A DNA stretch of 50,263 nucleotides, taken from the NCBI GenBank assembly GCA_947628805.1, contig CANRBG010000010.1, positions 1 to 50,263 on the forward strand, written 5' to 3'. Origin of the DNA: an uncultured Oscillospiraceae bacterium (GTDB lineage Bacteria; Bacillota; Clostridia; Oscillospirales; Oscillospiraceae). The notes below the pieces were generated by a model. That model was not told the DNA's origin, ran no database searches, and worked only from the letters and a program-made list of their open reading frames with translations. The translations under genes and the position numbers were made by a program. Within the stretch, counting starts at the first letter, position 1; each line of letters starts with the position of its first letter. Below are positions 17,129 to 25,397 of the stretch, in pieces.

Positions 17129-19321
17129 ATGGCAGAATTTTCGCCTGACAAAGCATTTGCGGATCTGGCGGCGGTGCTGGAGGAAAACAGCCCCGGCGCG
17201 GATCTGGCGCGCATCCGCCGGGCCTTCGACTTCGCCGTGACAGCCCACGAGGGGCAGAAGCGGCGGGACGGCTCGCCCTATGTGACCCACGCCATCGCCG
17301 CGGCCAAGATCGCCGGGGAGATGGGCCTGGACGACGAGTCCATCATGGCCGCGCTGCTGCACGACGTGCTGGAGGATACCGACACCACCCATGAGGAGCT
17401 GGAAAAGGAATTCGGCTCGGACGTGGCAGACATCGTGGAGGGCGTCACCAAGCTGACCCGGGTCCAGTACAGCACCCTGGAGGAGACTCAGATGGAGAAC
17501 CTCCGCAAGATGCTCATGGCCATGGCCAAGGACATCCGGGTGATCCTGATCAAGCTGGCGGACCGGCTGCACAACATGCGCACCATGGAATTCCAGAGCC
17601 CGGAAAAGCAGCTTTCCAAGTCCCGGGAGACCATGGAGATATACGCCCCCATCGCCCACCGGCTGGGCGTGGAGAAGATGAAGGACGAGCTGGAGGATCT
17701 GGCTCTGCTGTATCTGGACCCGGTGGGTTACCGGGAGATCACCAGCATCCTGGACCGGCGGCGAGAGGTGCTGGAGCAATTCATGTCCTCCATGGAGAAG
17801 CGCATCGGCCAGCGTATGGAGCGGGAGGGCATCGACTGCAAGGCCTACGGCCGGCTCAAGCATATCTACAGCATCTACCGGAAGATGTACGCTCAGCACC
17901 TGGGCGTGGAGGAGATATTCGACCTGTGCGCTTTCCGGGTGATCGTCAACGACCTGGCGGACTGCTACAACGTGCTTGGCATCATCCACGAGATGTTCCG
18001 CCCAGTGCCAGGCCGGTTCAAGGACTATATCTCCACCCCCAAGCCCAATAACTACCAGAGCTTGCACACCACCGTCATCGGCACCGAAGGCATCCCGTTT
18101 GAGGTACAGATCCGCACCTGGCAGATGCACATGACAGCCGAGTACGGCGTGGCCGCCCACTGGAAATATAAATCTGGCGGCGTGGGCTCCAAGGTGGGCG
18201 ACGAGGAAAAATTCGCCTGGATACGCCGGCTTCTGGAGACCCAGCAGGACTCCGGGGACGTGCAGGACTTTTACCACGACCTGAAGATGGACCTGTTCGA
18301 CGACGAGGTGTTCGTCTTCACCCCCAACGGGGACGTGAAGAGCCTGCCCGCCGGGGCCACCCCCATCGACTTCGCCTACGCCATCCACTCCGCCGTGGGC
18401 AATTCCATGACCGGGGCCAAGGTGAACGGCCGCATCGTACCCATCGCCTACCCCCTGCAAAACGGGGACATCGTGTCCATCATCACCTCCCACGGCTCCT
18501 CCGGCCCCAGCCGGGACTGGCTGAACATCGCCAAGAGCGGCGAGGCCCGCTCCAAGATCAAGCAGTGGTTCAAGCGGGAGCGCCGGGAGGAGAACATCGT
18601 CCAGGGCCGGGAGATGTTCGAGGCCGAGGCCCGGCGGGTGGGGCTGTCCATGGCGGACGTGAACGACCCGGAGATGGTGCCGCTGATCCTCAAGCGCATG
18701 GCCGTCATGGACATGGACGATATCTACGCCTCCATCGGCTACGGTGGCATGACCGCCTCCCACGCGGTGGGCCGCATCCGGGACGAGGTGGCCCGTAATC
18801 GCACGTCCGTCCGCAAGACGGAGTTGGACAAGATGCAGGAGCGGGCCGACCGCCGCCAGCAGAAGCAGCTCAAGGCCGTTCAGGGCGTGCTGGTGGAGGG
18901 GCTGGACAACTGCCTCATCAAATTCTCCCGCTGCTGCACCCCCGTGCCCGGGGACCCCATCGTGGGCTTCATCACCCGGGGCCTGGGCGTGTCCATCCAC
19001 CGGCGGGACTGCGTCAACTACCGCCGGGACGACGACAAGGGCCGGTGGATCAGCGTGTCCTGGGCCGACCACATCACCGACAACTACGCCGCGGACCTGT
19101 ACATCACCTCCGACGAGCGGGGCGGTCTGGTCATGGACATCGCCACCATTTTGAATTCGCTCAACGCCAAGGTCCGCAGCCTCACCGCCCGGGACACCGG
19201 CAAGGGGTCATCCATGGTCATCATCACCCTGGAGGTGAAGCAGTCCGCCGAACTGCAGACCATCATCAACAAGCTCCAGGCCGTCCGGGGCGTGCGGGAG
19301 ATCAACCGGGGAGGGATATGA
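17129..19321 (+). CDS. relA: Bifunctional (p)ppGpp synthetase/hydrolase
   Basis: A 730-aa RelA/SpoT homologue. The HD hydrolase domain is intact (HAIAAAKIAGEMG...LLHDVLEDT), and the synthetase domain has RFKDYISTPKPNNYQSLHT and EVQIRTWQMH...GVAAHWKYK. Then come TGS (VFVFTPNGDVKSLPAGATPIDFAY), the conserved cysteine region (FSRCCTPVPGDPIVGFIT) and a C-terminal ACT domain. It sets the alarmone level during amino-acid starvation on the ribosome. ATG 17129 has AAGGAAGAG upstream and is preferred over the in-frame ATG 27 bases earlier. It is often named relA or rel in Firmicutes. Confidence 0.96.
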   Translation: MAEFSPDKAFADLAAVLEENSPGADLARIRRAFDFAVTAHEGQKRRDGSPYVTHAIAAAKIAGEMGLDDESIMAALLHDVLEDTDTTHEELEKEFGSDVADIVEGVTKLTRVQYSTLEETQMENLRKMLMAMAKDIRVILIKLADRLHNMRTMEFQSPEKQLSKSRETMEIYAPIAHRLGVEKMKDELEDLALLYLDPVGYREITSILDRRREVLEQFMSSMEKRIGQRMEREGIDCKAYGRLKHIYSIYRKMYAQHLGVEEIFDLCAFRVIVNDLADCYNVLGIIHEMFRPVPGRFKDYISTPKPNNYQSLHTTVIGTEGIPFEVQIRTWQMHMTAEYGVAAHWKYKSGGVGSKVGDEEKFAWIRRLLETQQDSGDVQDFYHDLKMDLFDDEVFVFTPNGDVKSLPAGATPIDFAYAIHSAVGNSMTGAKVNGRIVPIAYPLQNGDIVSIITSHGSSGPSRDWLNIAKSGEARSKIKQWFKRERREENIVQGREMFEAEARRVGLSMADVNDPEMVPLILKRMAVMDMDDIYASIGYGGMTASHAVGRIRDEVARNRTSVRKTELDKMQERADRRQQKQLKAVQGVLVEGLDNCLIKFSRCCTPVPGDPIVGFITRGLGVSIHRRDCVNYRRDDDKGRWISVSWADHITDNYAADLYITSDERGGLVMDIATILNSLNAKVRSLTARDTGKGSSMVIITLEVKQSAELQTIINKLQAVRGVREINRGGI

Positions 19322-19324
19322 AAT

Positions 19325-19771
19325 ATGCGCGCTGTTGTCACAAGAGTGAAAAACGCCTCCGTGGAGATAGAGGGCTCCATCCACGGCCAGATCGGCCAGG
19401 GCTTTCTGGTGCTGCTGGGTGTCCATACGGACGACGGGCCCAAGGAGGCGGAAAAGATCGCCGACAAGATCTGCGGTCTGCGGGTCTTTGAGGACGAAAA
19501 CGGCAAGATGAATCTCAATCCCACGGACGCGGGGGCCAACAATCTCCTCATCATCAGCCAGTTCACCCTCTTCGCCGACTGCCGCAGCCGCCGGCCCGGC
19601 TTTTCCGCCGCCGCCCGGCCGGAGCAGGCTATCCCCCTGTACGAGCAGGTCATCGACCTGTGCCGGCAGCGGGGCTTTACCGTCCAGACCGGCGTGTTCG
19701 GCGCGGACATGCAGGTCCGCAGCCAGAACGACGGGCCCGTCACCATAATTCTCGACACAAAGGAGCTTTGA
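19325..19771 (+). CDS. dtd: D-aminoacyl-tRNA deacylase
   Basis: A 148-aa protein, full length for DTD. The two family motifs are present: SQFTLFADCRSRRPGFS at about 78-94, and NDGPVTIILDT near the C-terminus (the DGPVT variant of GPVT). DTD removes D-amino acids or glycine wrongly attached to tRNA. It begins three bases after the relA stop, a classic Firmicutes neighbour pair. With an alanine racemase elsewhere in the window, protection from D-Ala misacylation is a reasonable role. Confidence 0.95.
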   Translation: MRAVVTRVKNASVEIEGSIHGQIGQGFLVLLGVHTDDGPKEAEKIADKICGLRVFEDENGKMNLNPTDAGANNLLIISQFTLFADCRSRRPGFSAAARPEQAIPLYEQVIDLCRQRGFTVQTGVFGADMQVRSQNDGPVTIILDTKEL

Positions 19772-19774
19772 ATC

Positions 19775-20377
19775 ATGCTGATCAAGACCTTGACCGTGGG
19801 CCAGATCGAGACCAACTGCTACATCGTCACCGATGAGAACACCCTCCAGTGCGCCGTGATCGATCCCGGCGATGAGTCCAACACCGTCCTCAACTACCTG
19901 GAGGAAAACCACCTGACCGCCAAGTACATCTTCCTGACCCACGGCCACTTCGACCACACCATGGCGGTATACCCGGTCCAGGAGGAAACGGGGGCCGCCG
20001 TGTGCATGGACCGGAAGGACACCGGCAAAGGAGATTACGCCTTCGACCCGCCCAAGGGCACCATCTTTTACGGGGAGGGCGATACCTTCACCGTAGGGAG
20101 CCTGGTCTTTCACGTCATGGAGACCCCGGGCCACACCCCCGGCGGGGTGTGCCTGCTCTGCGAGGACGCCATCTTCTCCGGGGACACCCTGTTCCGGGAC
20201 TCCTGCGGCCGGACCGATCTGCCCGGCGGGGACATGGGCCAGCTGCTGGCCAGCCTGAAGCGGCTGCACGACCTGCCCGGGGACTATGAGGTCTGGCCGG
20301 GCCACATGGGCCCCACCACCCTGGACCGGGAGCGCCGGACCAATTACTACATGAAATACGCCATGGGGGTGAATTGA
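19775..20377 (+). CDS. MBL-fold metallo-hydrolase, glyoxalase-II-like
   Basis: A 200-aa single-domain metallo-beta-lactamase-fold protein. The zinc site is visible: THGHFDHT near residue 53, the later histidine in TPGHTPGG near 116, the bridging Asp in FSGDTLFRDSCGR near 132, and the last His in WPGHMGPTT near 177. Family members of this length hydrolyse thioesters such as S-lactoylglutathione or related acyl-thiols. In an organism of this kind without obvious glutathione, the natural substrate is uncertain. It starts three bases after dtd and is followed one base later by the MaoC-like gene, so it belongs to the recJ operon. Confidence 0.88.
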   Translation: MLIKTLTVGQIETNCYIVTDENTLQCAVIDPGDESNTVLNYLEENHLTAKYIFLTHGHFDHTMAVYPVQEETGAAVCMDRKDTGKGDYAFDPPKGTIFYGEGDTFTVGSLVFHVMETPGHTPGGVCLLCEDAIFSGDTLFRDSCGRTDLPGGDMGQLLASLKRLHDLPGDYEVWPGHMGPTTLDRERRTNYYMKYAMGVN

Positions 20378-20378
20378 C

Positions 20379-20780
20379 ATGCCGCTGCAGCCGGGCCAGA
20401 CAGCCAGCTTTGCCAAGACCGTCTCCGAGTGGGACATCTACGCCATCGCCGGGGCCACCGGGGACATGAACCCCTTGCATGTGAACGCCCAGCGGGCCGC
20501 CGAGAGCCCCTTTGGCGAGCGCATCGCCCACTCCATCCTCCCCGCTGGGCTCATCTCCACGGTGCTGGGCATGTACCTGCCCGGGCCCGGGACGATCTAT
20601 CTGCACCAGTCGTTGGATTTCACAGCTCCCGTGAAGATCGGGGACACCGTCACCGCCACCGTCACGGTGCTGGACGTGCTCAACCCGCACAAGGGCATCT
20701 ACCGGTTGGAGACCGTCTGTACCAACCAGCGGGGCGAGACCGTGGCCGACGGTGAGGCCGTGGTCAAGTACCAGGGCTGA
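20379..20780 (+). CDS. MaoC-like (R)-specific enoyl-CoA hydratase
   Basis: A 133-aa hot-dog-fold protein. The hydratase active site is visible as GDMNPLHVN, fitting the D-x-N-P-x-H consensus of (R)-hydratases (PhaJ and MaoC families), near residues 28-36. FGERIAHSILPAGLIS, the second signature, follows. It likely hydrates enoyl-CoA in fatty-acid or butanoate metabolism, though small MaoC proteins are also used elsewhere. It starts one base after the MBL gene stop, and a strong terminator closes the operon. Confidence 0.88.
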   Translation: MPLQPGQTASFAKTVSEWDIYAIAGATGDMNPLHVNAQRAAESPFGERIAHSILPAGLISTVLGMYLPGPGTIYLHQSLDFTAPVKIGDTVTATVTVLDVLNPHKGIYRLETVCTNQRGETVADGEAVVKYQG

Positions 20781-20794
20781 CGAAAATAGAATGA

Positions 20795-20830
20795 ACAGGC
20801 CCGCTGCGGCGCAGCGGGCCTGTACTTTTT
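20795..20830 (+). terminator. Terminator of the recJ-relA-dtd operon
   Basis: ACAGGCCCGCTGC (20795-20807) and GCAGCGGGCCTGT (20811-20823) form a 13-bp stem followed by ACTTTTT. Confidence 0.92.
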
Positions 20831-20837
20831 ACATCTA

Positions 20838-21254
20838 TTATATCCTTCTGAACCGCGCCGCGCCCACCGCGTGGGCCAGGGCCGTCAGATTCTCCGCCTC
20901 CTCGGACCGGACGATCAGCTCCTGCCAGCCGTCCTCCCCCACCGGGCCCAGAGCAAAGTCGCACCAGACCGCGTCCAGGCCGTGGCCGAAGACCATCGTG
21001 TCCCGTCCGTTCCGGTCCCGGAAAGCCCCCAGGCACGCCTCCGGCCCGCCGCTGATCGCCTCCCGGCCCGGGCCGATGAACCCTTCCGCTTTTGCCAGCG
21101 CCGTCAGGGCTTCCTCCAGGCTCCGGCCCGGCTCCGCCGCCCGGGCCCGGTACCGCCGGCGCACCGGCCCCGCCGGTCCCCAGGGCACCCGGGGGAAATA
21201 CTTCCGCCGCAGCGCCTCCAGATCGTCCTCCGCGAAGACTCTATCAGTTGACAT
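20838..21254 (-). CDS. Hypothetical protein
   Basis: A 138-aa soluble protein; I do not recognise the family. The N-terminus is highly basic (DLEALRRKYFPRVPWGPAGPVRRRYRARA) and acidic or hydrophobic segments follow, including WCDFALGPVGEDGWQELIVRSEEAENL. A signal peptide and membrane helices are absent. The start is set at ATG 21254, which has GGAGGAAGAG upstream; an upstream ATG at 21284 lacks a site. The gene is isolated: the recJ operon converges on it and the pyruvate-kinase-like gene diverges from it. Confidence 0.65.
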   Translation of the reverse strand: MSTDRVFAEDDLEALRRKYFPRVPWGPAGPVRRRYRARAAEPGRSLEEALTALAKAEGFIGPGREAISGGPEACLGAFRDRNGRDTMVFGHGLDAVWCDFALGPVGEDGWQELIVRSEEAENLTALAHAVGAARFRRI

Positions 21255-21414
21255 AATATCTCTTCCTCCGACAGGATGCGTCATGCATAGTTATCCAAAC
21301 GCATGGGATATTCGGCGGGATGCGGCACGCATAGGCTGAAAAGGTCCGTATACCGCCCTTTTTCGGCTGCATAAACGCCGTATAGCGCGTGGATATGCCG
21401 TTATTTTACCGTAT

Positions 21415-21473
21415 CCGGACCCGGCCGTCAATCGCTGTCGGCTCTTGCGCCCGGGTCCGGGATGTGTTACCCT
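21415..21473 (+). promoter_or_regulatory. Promoter with palindrome bracketing its -35 box (pyruvate-kinase-like gene)
   Basis: Perfect 10-bp inverted repeat CCGGACCCGG (21415-21424) / CCGGGTCCGG (21451-21460). The -35 TTGCGC (21445-21450) is the end of the loop; the right arm fills the spacer; -10 TACCCT is at 21468-21473. Confidence 0.6.
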
Positions 21474-21502
21474 GTCAGGGAAGAACAAAAGGGGGTATCG
21501 TC

Positions 21503-22498
21503 ATGGATATATACGGCACGCTGGGTCCCGCCTGCACCGACGCCGATACGCTGGAGGCCATGTTCCGGGCCGGCATGACCGGGGTGCGGCTGAATCTGTC
21601 CCACGTGACGCTGCCGGACGCGGCGGATCAGATCGAAAAGCTGCATTTGGCCGCGGACCGGTGTGGGATCAAGGCGAAACTGCTTATCGACATGCAGGGG
21701 CCGGAGCTGCGGGTTGGAACGCTGCCGTCTCCGCTGGAGCTGCCCACCGGCGGGTCTGTGATGCTGGGACCCGGCAGCATCCCCGTGCCGGAGCCGGTGC
21801 TGGGCCATCTGCCGCTGGGGCAGGAGGTGCTTTTGGACGACGGAAAGCTGCTGCTGCGGGTGACGGCCCGGCGGGCCGACGGCGGCGCGCTGGCGGAAGT
21901 GATCCGGGGCGGGACGCTCCGAAGCCACAAGAGCATCGCCCTGCCGGGGGCAGATGTCCGCTCCCCCGCCATGACCGACACGGACCGGGCCAACATCCTT
22001 GTCGCCGGGGACTATGGCGTCACCGGCGTAATGCAGCCCTTCGTCCGGAGCCGGAGGGATCTGGAGACGGTCCGGGCCGCTCTGGACGCCGCCGGCGGGC
22101 GGGGCATCCGGCTGCTTGCCAAGATCGAAAACCTGACCGGGGCGGAAAAGCTGCCGGAGCTGCTGCCCGCCGCGGACGAGATCGTCATCGCCCGGGGAGA
22201 TCTGGGCAACGCCCTGCCCCTGTGGGAGCTGCCGGCCCTGCAAAAGCGCATCGCCGCCCAATGCCGGGCGGCGGGCAGGCCCTTTATGGTGGTGACACAG
22301 ATGCTGGCCTCCATGGAGACCAGCCCCGTGCCCACCCGGGCGGAAGTCAGCGACGTGTTCAACGCCGTTTTGGACGGGGCCGCGTCGGTGATGGTCACCG
22401 GGGAGACCGCCGTGGGCCAATACCCCGTGGAGGTCATCCGGTATCTTGCCAACACCGCCAAAGAGGCGGAGAAGTTTTTGCGAAACTTTTCAGCCTGA
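21503..22498 (+). CDS. Short pyruvate-kinase-like protein lacking the C-terminal domain
   Basis: A 331-aa protein against about 470-590 aa for pyruvate kinase. The TIM-barrel A domain is well kept: YGTLGPACTDADTLEAMFRAGM, RLNLSH, a short B-domain, LLAKIEN, EIVIARGDLGNALPLWELPALQ, TQMLASMETSPVPTRAEVSDV and VTGETAVGQYPVEVI. The allosteric C-domain is missing completely. The catalytic Lys, Arg and the metal-binding Glu/Asp motifs are present, so PEP or a related enol-phosphate may still be a substrate. GGGGG precedes ATG 21503. The gene stands alone, and a 241-bp repeat element follows its stop. Confidence 0.82.
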   Translation: MDIYGTLGPACTDADTLEAMFRAGMTGVRLNLSHVTLPDAADQIEKLHLAADRCGIKAKLLIDMQGPELRVGTLPSPLELPTGGSVMLGPGSIPVPEPVLGHLPLGQEVLLDDGKLLLRVTARRADGGALAEVIRGGTLRSHKSIALPGADVRSPAMTDTDRANILVAGDYGVTGVMQPFVRSRRDLETVRAALDAAGGRGIRLLAKIENLTGAEKLPELLPAADEIVIARGDLGNALPLWELPALQKRIAAQCRAAGRPFMVVTQMLASMETSPVPTRAEVSDVFNAVLDGAASVMVTGETAVGQYPVEVIRYLANTAKEAEKFLRNFSA

Positions 22499-22517
22499 GT
22501 AACGGCGGGGCGCTTAG

Positions 22518-22758
22518 GCACCAAAGGTTTGAGAGCCAGGACCGGAAGTGTCCCTCGACCCGCATGGTGTTGAGCGCAGCGAAACTGTGCGGGCGATTGG
22601 GGTCCCCAAAAGGCACGCCTGCCTTTTGGGGAGAGGAGGAGCCGCGAGCCATTCGAGCTTTGCCGCTTGCGGCAAAGGGAGACCTGGCTTGCGGGCGACG
22701 ACGACGGCCGAGCTCCGACACCGAGATAGAACGCTCCTGGCCTTCAAGCCTTTGGTGC
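22518..22758. mobile_element. 241-bp MITE-like palindromic element with terminal inverted repeats
   Basis: Left TIR 22518-22541 and right TIR 22735-22758 are inverted copies matching at 21 of 24 positions (GCACCAAAGG... / ...CCTTTGGTGC). The left half is the dispersed repeat (copy 2, reverse orientation relative to copies 1 and 3). The middle holds a two-hairpin module: CCCCAAAAGGCA/TGCCTTTTGGGG (22604-22631) and CTTTGCCGC/GCGGCAAAG (22658-22677). It encodes no protein and lies between converging genes, overlapping the end of the FAD/Rieske gene. Confidence 0.82.
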
Positions 22759-24186
22759 GATATCCTTTTGGGCCGGACCGGAAAGGAGCGCGCCGGTGTG
22801 GTCGAAGCGTGAGCCGTGGCAGGGGCAGTCCCAGGTCTTCTCGTCCGCGTTCCAGGTGAGCTGGCACCCCAGGTGGGGGCACCTGACGCCAACCACATGG
22901 TCCTGACCCTCTCCATCCCGGTAAAGGCCCGCCTTTTGGCCGCGCAGCTCTACTACCCCGCCGTGGCCCGGGGGCATCTCCCCGGCGGGATCCTTCGCCG
23001 TGCCAAAATAGCTCCGCACCAGGCTCCGAGCCGTGACGGACATGTCCTGCGCCAGGGTCCCAAGGCTGGCCCGCAGCCGGAACCGATGGGGCGAAAACAC
23101 CGCCGCGCAGTCGTTGGCCCGGCCCAGGATGGCGTCGGCAAGGATGTGCGCCGCGGCCATGGAGGTGGTCATGCCCCACTTCTGAAAGCCGGTGGCCACG
23201 TACCAGTCCGGCCGGGAAGCGGCGAACTGTCCGATGAAGGGGACTCCGTCCTGGGGGATACAGTCCTGGGCAGACCAGGCGGCTGTCTCCCGGCTGCCCG
23301 GCCAATACCGGCGAGCCGCCCGGCGCAGACGGTCATACCGGCCTCCGGCGGCGTTGTCCCCGGTCCGGTGCTCCCCGCCGCCCAGCAGCAACACGTCCCC
23401 CGCCATGCGGAAGCTGAGCGCGTCCGGGTCTATGCCGTAGTACATCCCCTCCAGCCTCCGGGTACGCTCCAGGGCCAGCACGTAGCTGCGGGCCTGATGC
23501 ATCCGGGCAAAATACAGCCCGGGGAAGTTCACAAAGGGAAAGTGGCAGGCAAATATCACCTTTCCGGCCGATACCCTGCCCCGGTCTGTGATCAGCGTGC
23601 CGCCTTCCACACGCAGGACTGGCGTATGCTCAAAGACGGTCAGCTCCCGCGCCAGGCCCCGCAGAAACTTCAGCGGGTGGAACTGGGCCTGCTTTTCAAA
23701 TCGCAGGGCCTCCGCCACGGGAAAGGGCAGGTCCGTCGCCGTGGTGAGCCGGGCCGGCAGCCCCAGCTGCACCGCCGCGGACCACTCCCGCTGCAGCGCC
23801 GAGGGGCTCTGGGTGGTGTACAGATACGCCGGCAGCTCCTGAAGATCGCAGTCGATGCCCTCCGTCTCCACAAGGGCCCTGTACTGCTCCACGGCCCGCT
23901 GGTTGGCCCGGGCGTACTGGCCCGCCAGGTCCGGGCCCAGCTGGGTGATGAGCCGGTCATAGATAAGTCCGTGCTGGCTGGTGATCTTGGCGGTGGTGCC
24001 GCCGGTCTGGCCGGAGCCCAGCCGGTCCGCCTCCAGCACGACTGTCCGCAGACCCTCCTTTTGCAGCAGATAGGCTGTCAGGCACCCGGCCAGTCCCCCG
24101 CCGATCACCGCCGCGTCCGCCCGCAGGTCCCCGTTCAGGCTGCCCCGGGGCGGTATATCGACTTCTTCCCACCATATCGAACGCAT
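22744..24186 (-). CDS. FAD-dependent oxidoreductase with C-terminal Rieske domain
   Basis: A 480-aa fusion. The N-terminal DadA-like FAD domain has VIGGGLAGCLTAYLL (dinucleotide-binding loop) and GSGQTGGTTAKITSQHG; GVPFIGQF and ATGFQKWGMTTS mark the FAD C-terminal half. The last 90 residues are a Rieske [2Fe-2S] domain, CPHLGCQLTW...WDCPCHGSRFD, with the two Cys-x-His / Cys-x2-His ligand pairs complete. Such fusions oxidise amines or amino acids and pass electrons to the cluster. The start is taken at ATG 24186, which lies six bases from GGGAGGG; ATG 24192 touches that site directly. The final codons and TGA lie inside the right TIR of the repeat. Confidence 0.9.
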   Translation of the reverse strand: MRSIWWEEVDIPPRGSLNGDLRADAAVIGGGLAGCLTAYLLQKEGLRTVVLEADRLGSGQTGGTTAKITSQHGLIYDRLITQLGPDLAGQYARANQRAVEQYRALVETEGIDCDLQELPAYLYTTQSPSALQREWSAAVQLGLPARLTTATDLPFPVAEALRFEKQAQFHPLKFLRGLARELTVFEHTPVLRVEGGTLITDRGRVSAGKVIFACHFPFVNFPGLYFARMHQARSYVLALERTRRLEGMYYGIDPDALSFRMAGDVLLLGGGEHRTGDNAAGGRYDRLRRAARRYWPGSRETAAWSAQDCIPQDGVPFIGQFAASRPDWYVATGFQKWGMTTSMAAAHILADAILGRANDCAAVFSPHRFRLRASLGTLAQDMSVTARSLVRSYFGTAKDPAGEMPPGHGGVVELRGQKAGLYRDGEGQDHVVGVRCPHLGCQLTWNADEKTWDCPCHGSRFDHTGALLSGPAQKDIAPKA

Positions 24187-24230
24187 GTCCATCCCTCCCG
24201 ACTATATCCTAAACACCGGGCAGGAAAAAT

Positions 24231-24270
24231 AAACGGACCCCTTTGCACCGGGCCCGTTTCATGCTATACT
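24231..24270 (+). promoter_or_regulatory. Promoter of the threonine-aldolase-like gene with palindrome around the -35
   Basis: AAACGGACCC (24231-24240) / GGGCCCGTTT (24250-24259), 9 of 10 paired, loops out TTGCAC (24243-24248). The -10 TATACT is at 24265-24270, spacer 16. On the minus strand the same hairpin is followed by ATTTTT, so it can also act as a leftward terminator. Confidence 0.65.
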
Positions 24271-24302
24271 TTCCCCATTCCTACCACATGAGAGGAGACG
24301 CC

Positions 24303-25331
24303 ATGATCCGTTTCAACAACGACTACTCCCAGGGCGCGCATCCCGCCGTGCTGCAGGCCCTGGCCGATACGAACCATGAAAGCTACGCCGGCTACGGCCT
24401 GGACCCCCAGTGCGAGCGGGCCGCCGGACTGATAAAAGAGCATCTGAACTGCCCCGCCGCCGCTATCCACTTCGTGGTGGGCGGCACCCAGGCAAACTAC
24501 ATCGCCGTGGCCGCCTGCCTGCGGCCCTATCAGTCCGTGATCTGCGCTGACAGCGGCCATATCCACGCCCATGAGACCGGCGCGGTGGAGCACGGCGGTC
24601 ACAAGATCCTGACTCTCCCCGCCGAAAACGGCAAGCTTGCCGCCAGTCAGATCGCCGCCGTGGCGGAGGATTACCGGTCCAGCCCCATCCCGGAGCATAT
24701 CACCCAGCCCAAGCTGGTATACATCTCCTTCCCCACCGAGTACGGCACGGTCTACACCAGGGCGGAGCTGGCCGCCATCCGGACGGTGTGCGACAAATAC
24801 GGTCTGTACCTGTTCGTGGACGGGGCCCGGATGGGCTACGGCCTGGCGGCCTCGGACGCGACGCTGGCGGATATGGCCCGCTTCGCGGACATCTTCACCA
24901 TCGGCGGCACCAAGTGCGGGACCCTCTTCGGGGAAGCGGTGGTCATCCCCAACGGCGCGCTCCAGCCCCACTTCCGCAGCTTCATCAAGCAAAACGGCGC
25001 CATGCTGGCGAAGGGGTGGCTGCTGGGCGTGCAATTCGCGGCGCTCTTTGAGACGGGCCTTTACTTCGATATCTGCCGCCGGGCGGTGGAGCTGGCCATG
25101 GATATCCGCGCCGCCTTTGCCGCCAAGGGCGTCCCCGCTTTCATCGACAGCCCCACCAATCAGCAGTTCGTGGTGCTGACCCACGCCCAGGCGGATAAGC
25201 TGGCAGAAAAATATATCTACGAGCCGGAGCAGACCGTGGACCAGGACCGGATCTGCGTGCGCTTTTGCACAAGCTGGTACACGGACCCGGCGGATGTGGC
25301 GGCCCTGGTGGAGGATATCAAAAATCTCTGA
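24303..25331 (+). CDS. Low-specificity L-threonine aldolase / beta-eliminating lyase family
   Basis: A 342-aa PLP enzyme of fold type I. MIRFNNDYSQGAHPAVLQAL at the N-terminus and VGGTQANYIAVAA match the aldolase/Gly1 family. The PLP Asp lies in VDGARMGYGLA and the Schiff-base Lys in FTIGGTKCGTLFGEAVV. A late segment RFCTSWYTDPADVAALVEDI carries the phosphate/carboxylate-binding Arg. It probably cleaves L-threonine or allo-threonine to glycine and acetaldehyde, but related lyases on other beta-hydroxy amino acids look similar. ATG 24303 is chosen because GAGAGGAG precedes it. A single gene; it lies upstream of the riboswitch-controlled ribU. Confidence 0.88.
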   Translation: MIRFNNDYSQGAHPAVLQALADTNHESYAGYGLDPQCERAAGLIKEHLNCPAAAIHFVVGGTQANYIAVAACLRPYQSVICADSGHIHAHETGAVEHGGHKILTLPAENGKLAASQIAAVAEDYRSSPIPEHITQPKLVYISFPTEYGTVYTRAELAAIRTVCDKYGLYLFVDGARMGYGLAASDATLADMARFADIFTIGGTKCGTLFGEAVVIPNGALQPHFRSFIKQNGAMLAKGWLLGVQFAALFETGLYFDICRRAVELAMDIRAAFAAKGVPAFIDSPTNQQFVVLTHAQADKLAEKYIYEPEQTVDQDRICVRFCTSWYTDPADVAALVEDIKNL

Positions 25332-25340
25332 TATTGGGTA

Positions 25341-25369
25341 TTGCACATCGCGCGTTAAAGTGCTATAGT
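25341..25369 (+). promoter_or_regulatory. Promoter of the FMN riboswitch-ribU unit
   Basis: TTGCAC (25341-25346), 17-nt spacer, TATAGT (25364-25369); transcription should start about 20-25 bases before the aptamer. Confidence 0.75.
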
Positions 25370-25397
25370 ATGTAGCGACAACTGAAAAGGCAGCGAT

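Noticed and set aside
15416-19072. 1218-codon open frame on the minus strand
   Set aside because: It lies opposite recJ and relA, and its translation is low-complexity (His, Val, Gly, Pro, Leu rich) with no family motif. It is an effect of high GC at third codon positions.
22499-22743. Frameshifted remnant of a gene after the pyruvate-kinase-like protein
   Set aside because: The region is accounted for by the palindromic element with terminal repeats; no coding similarity is visible.
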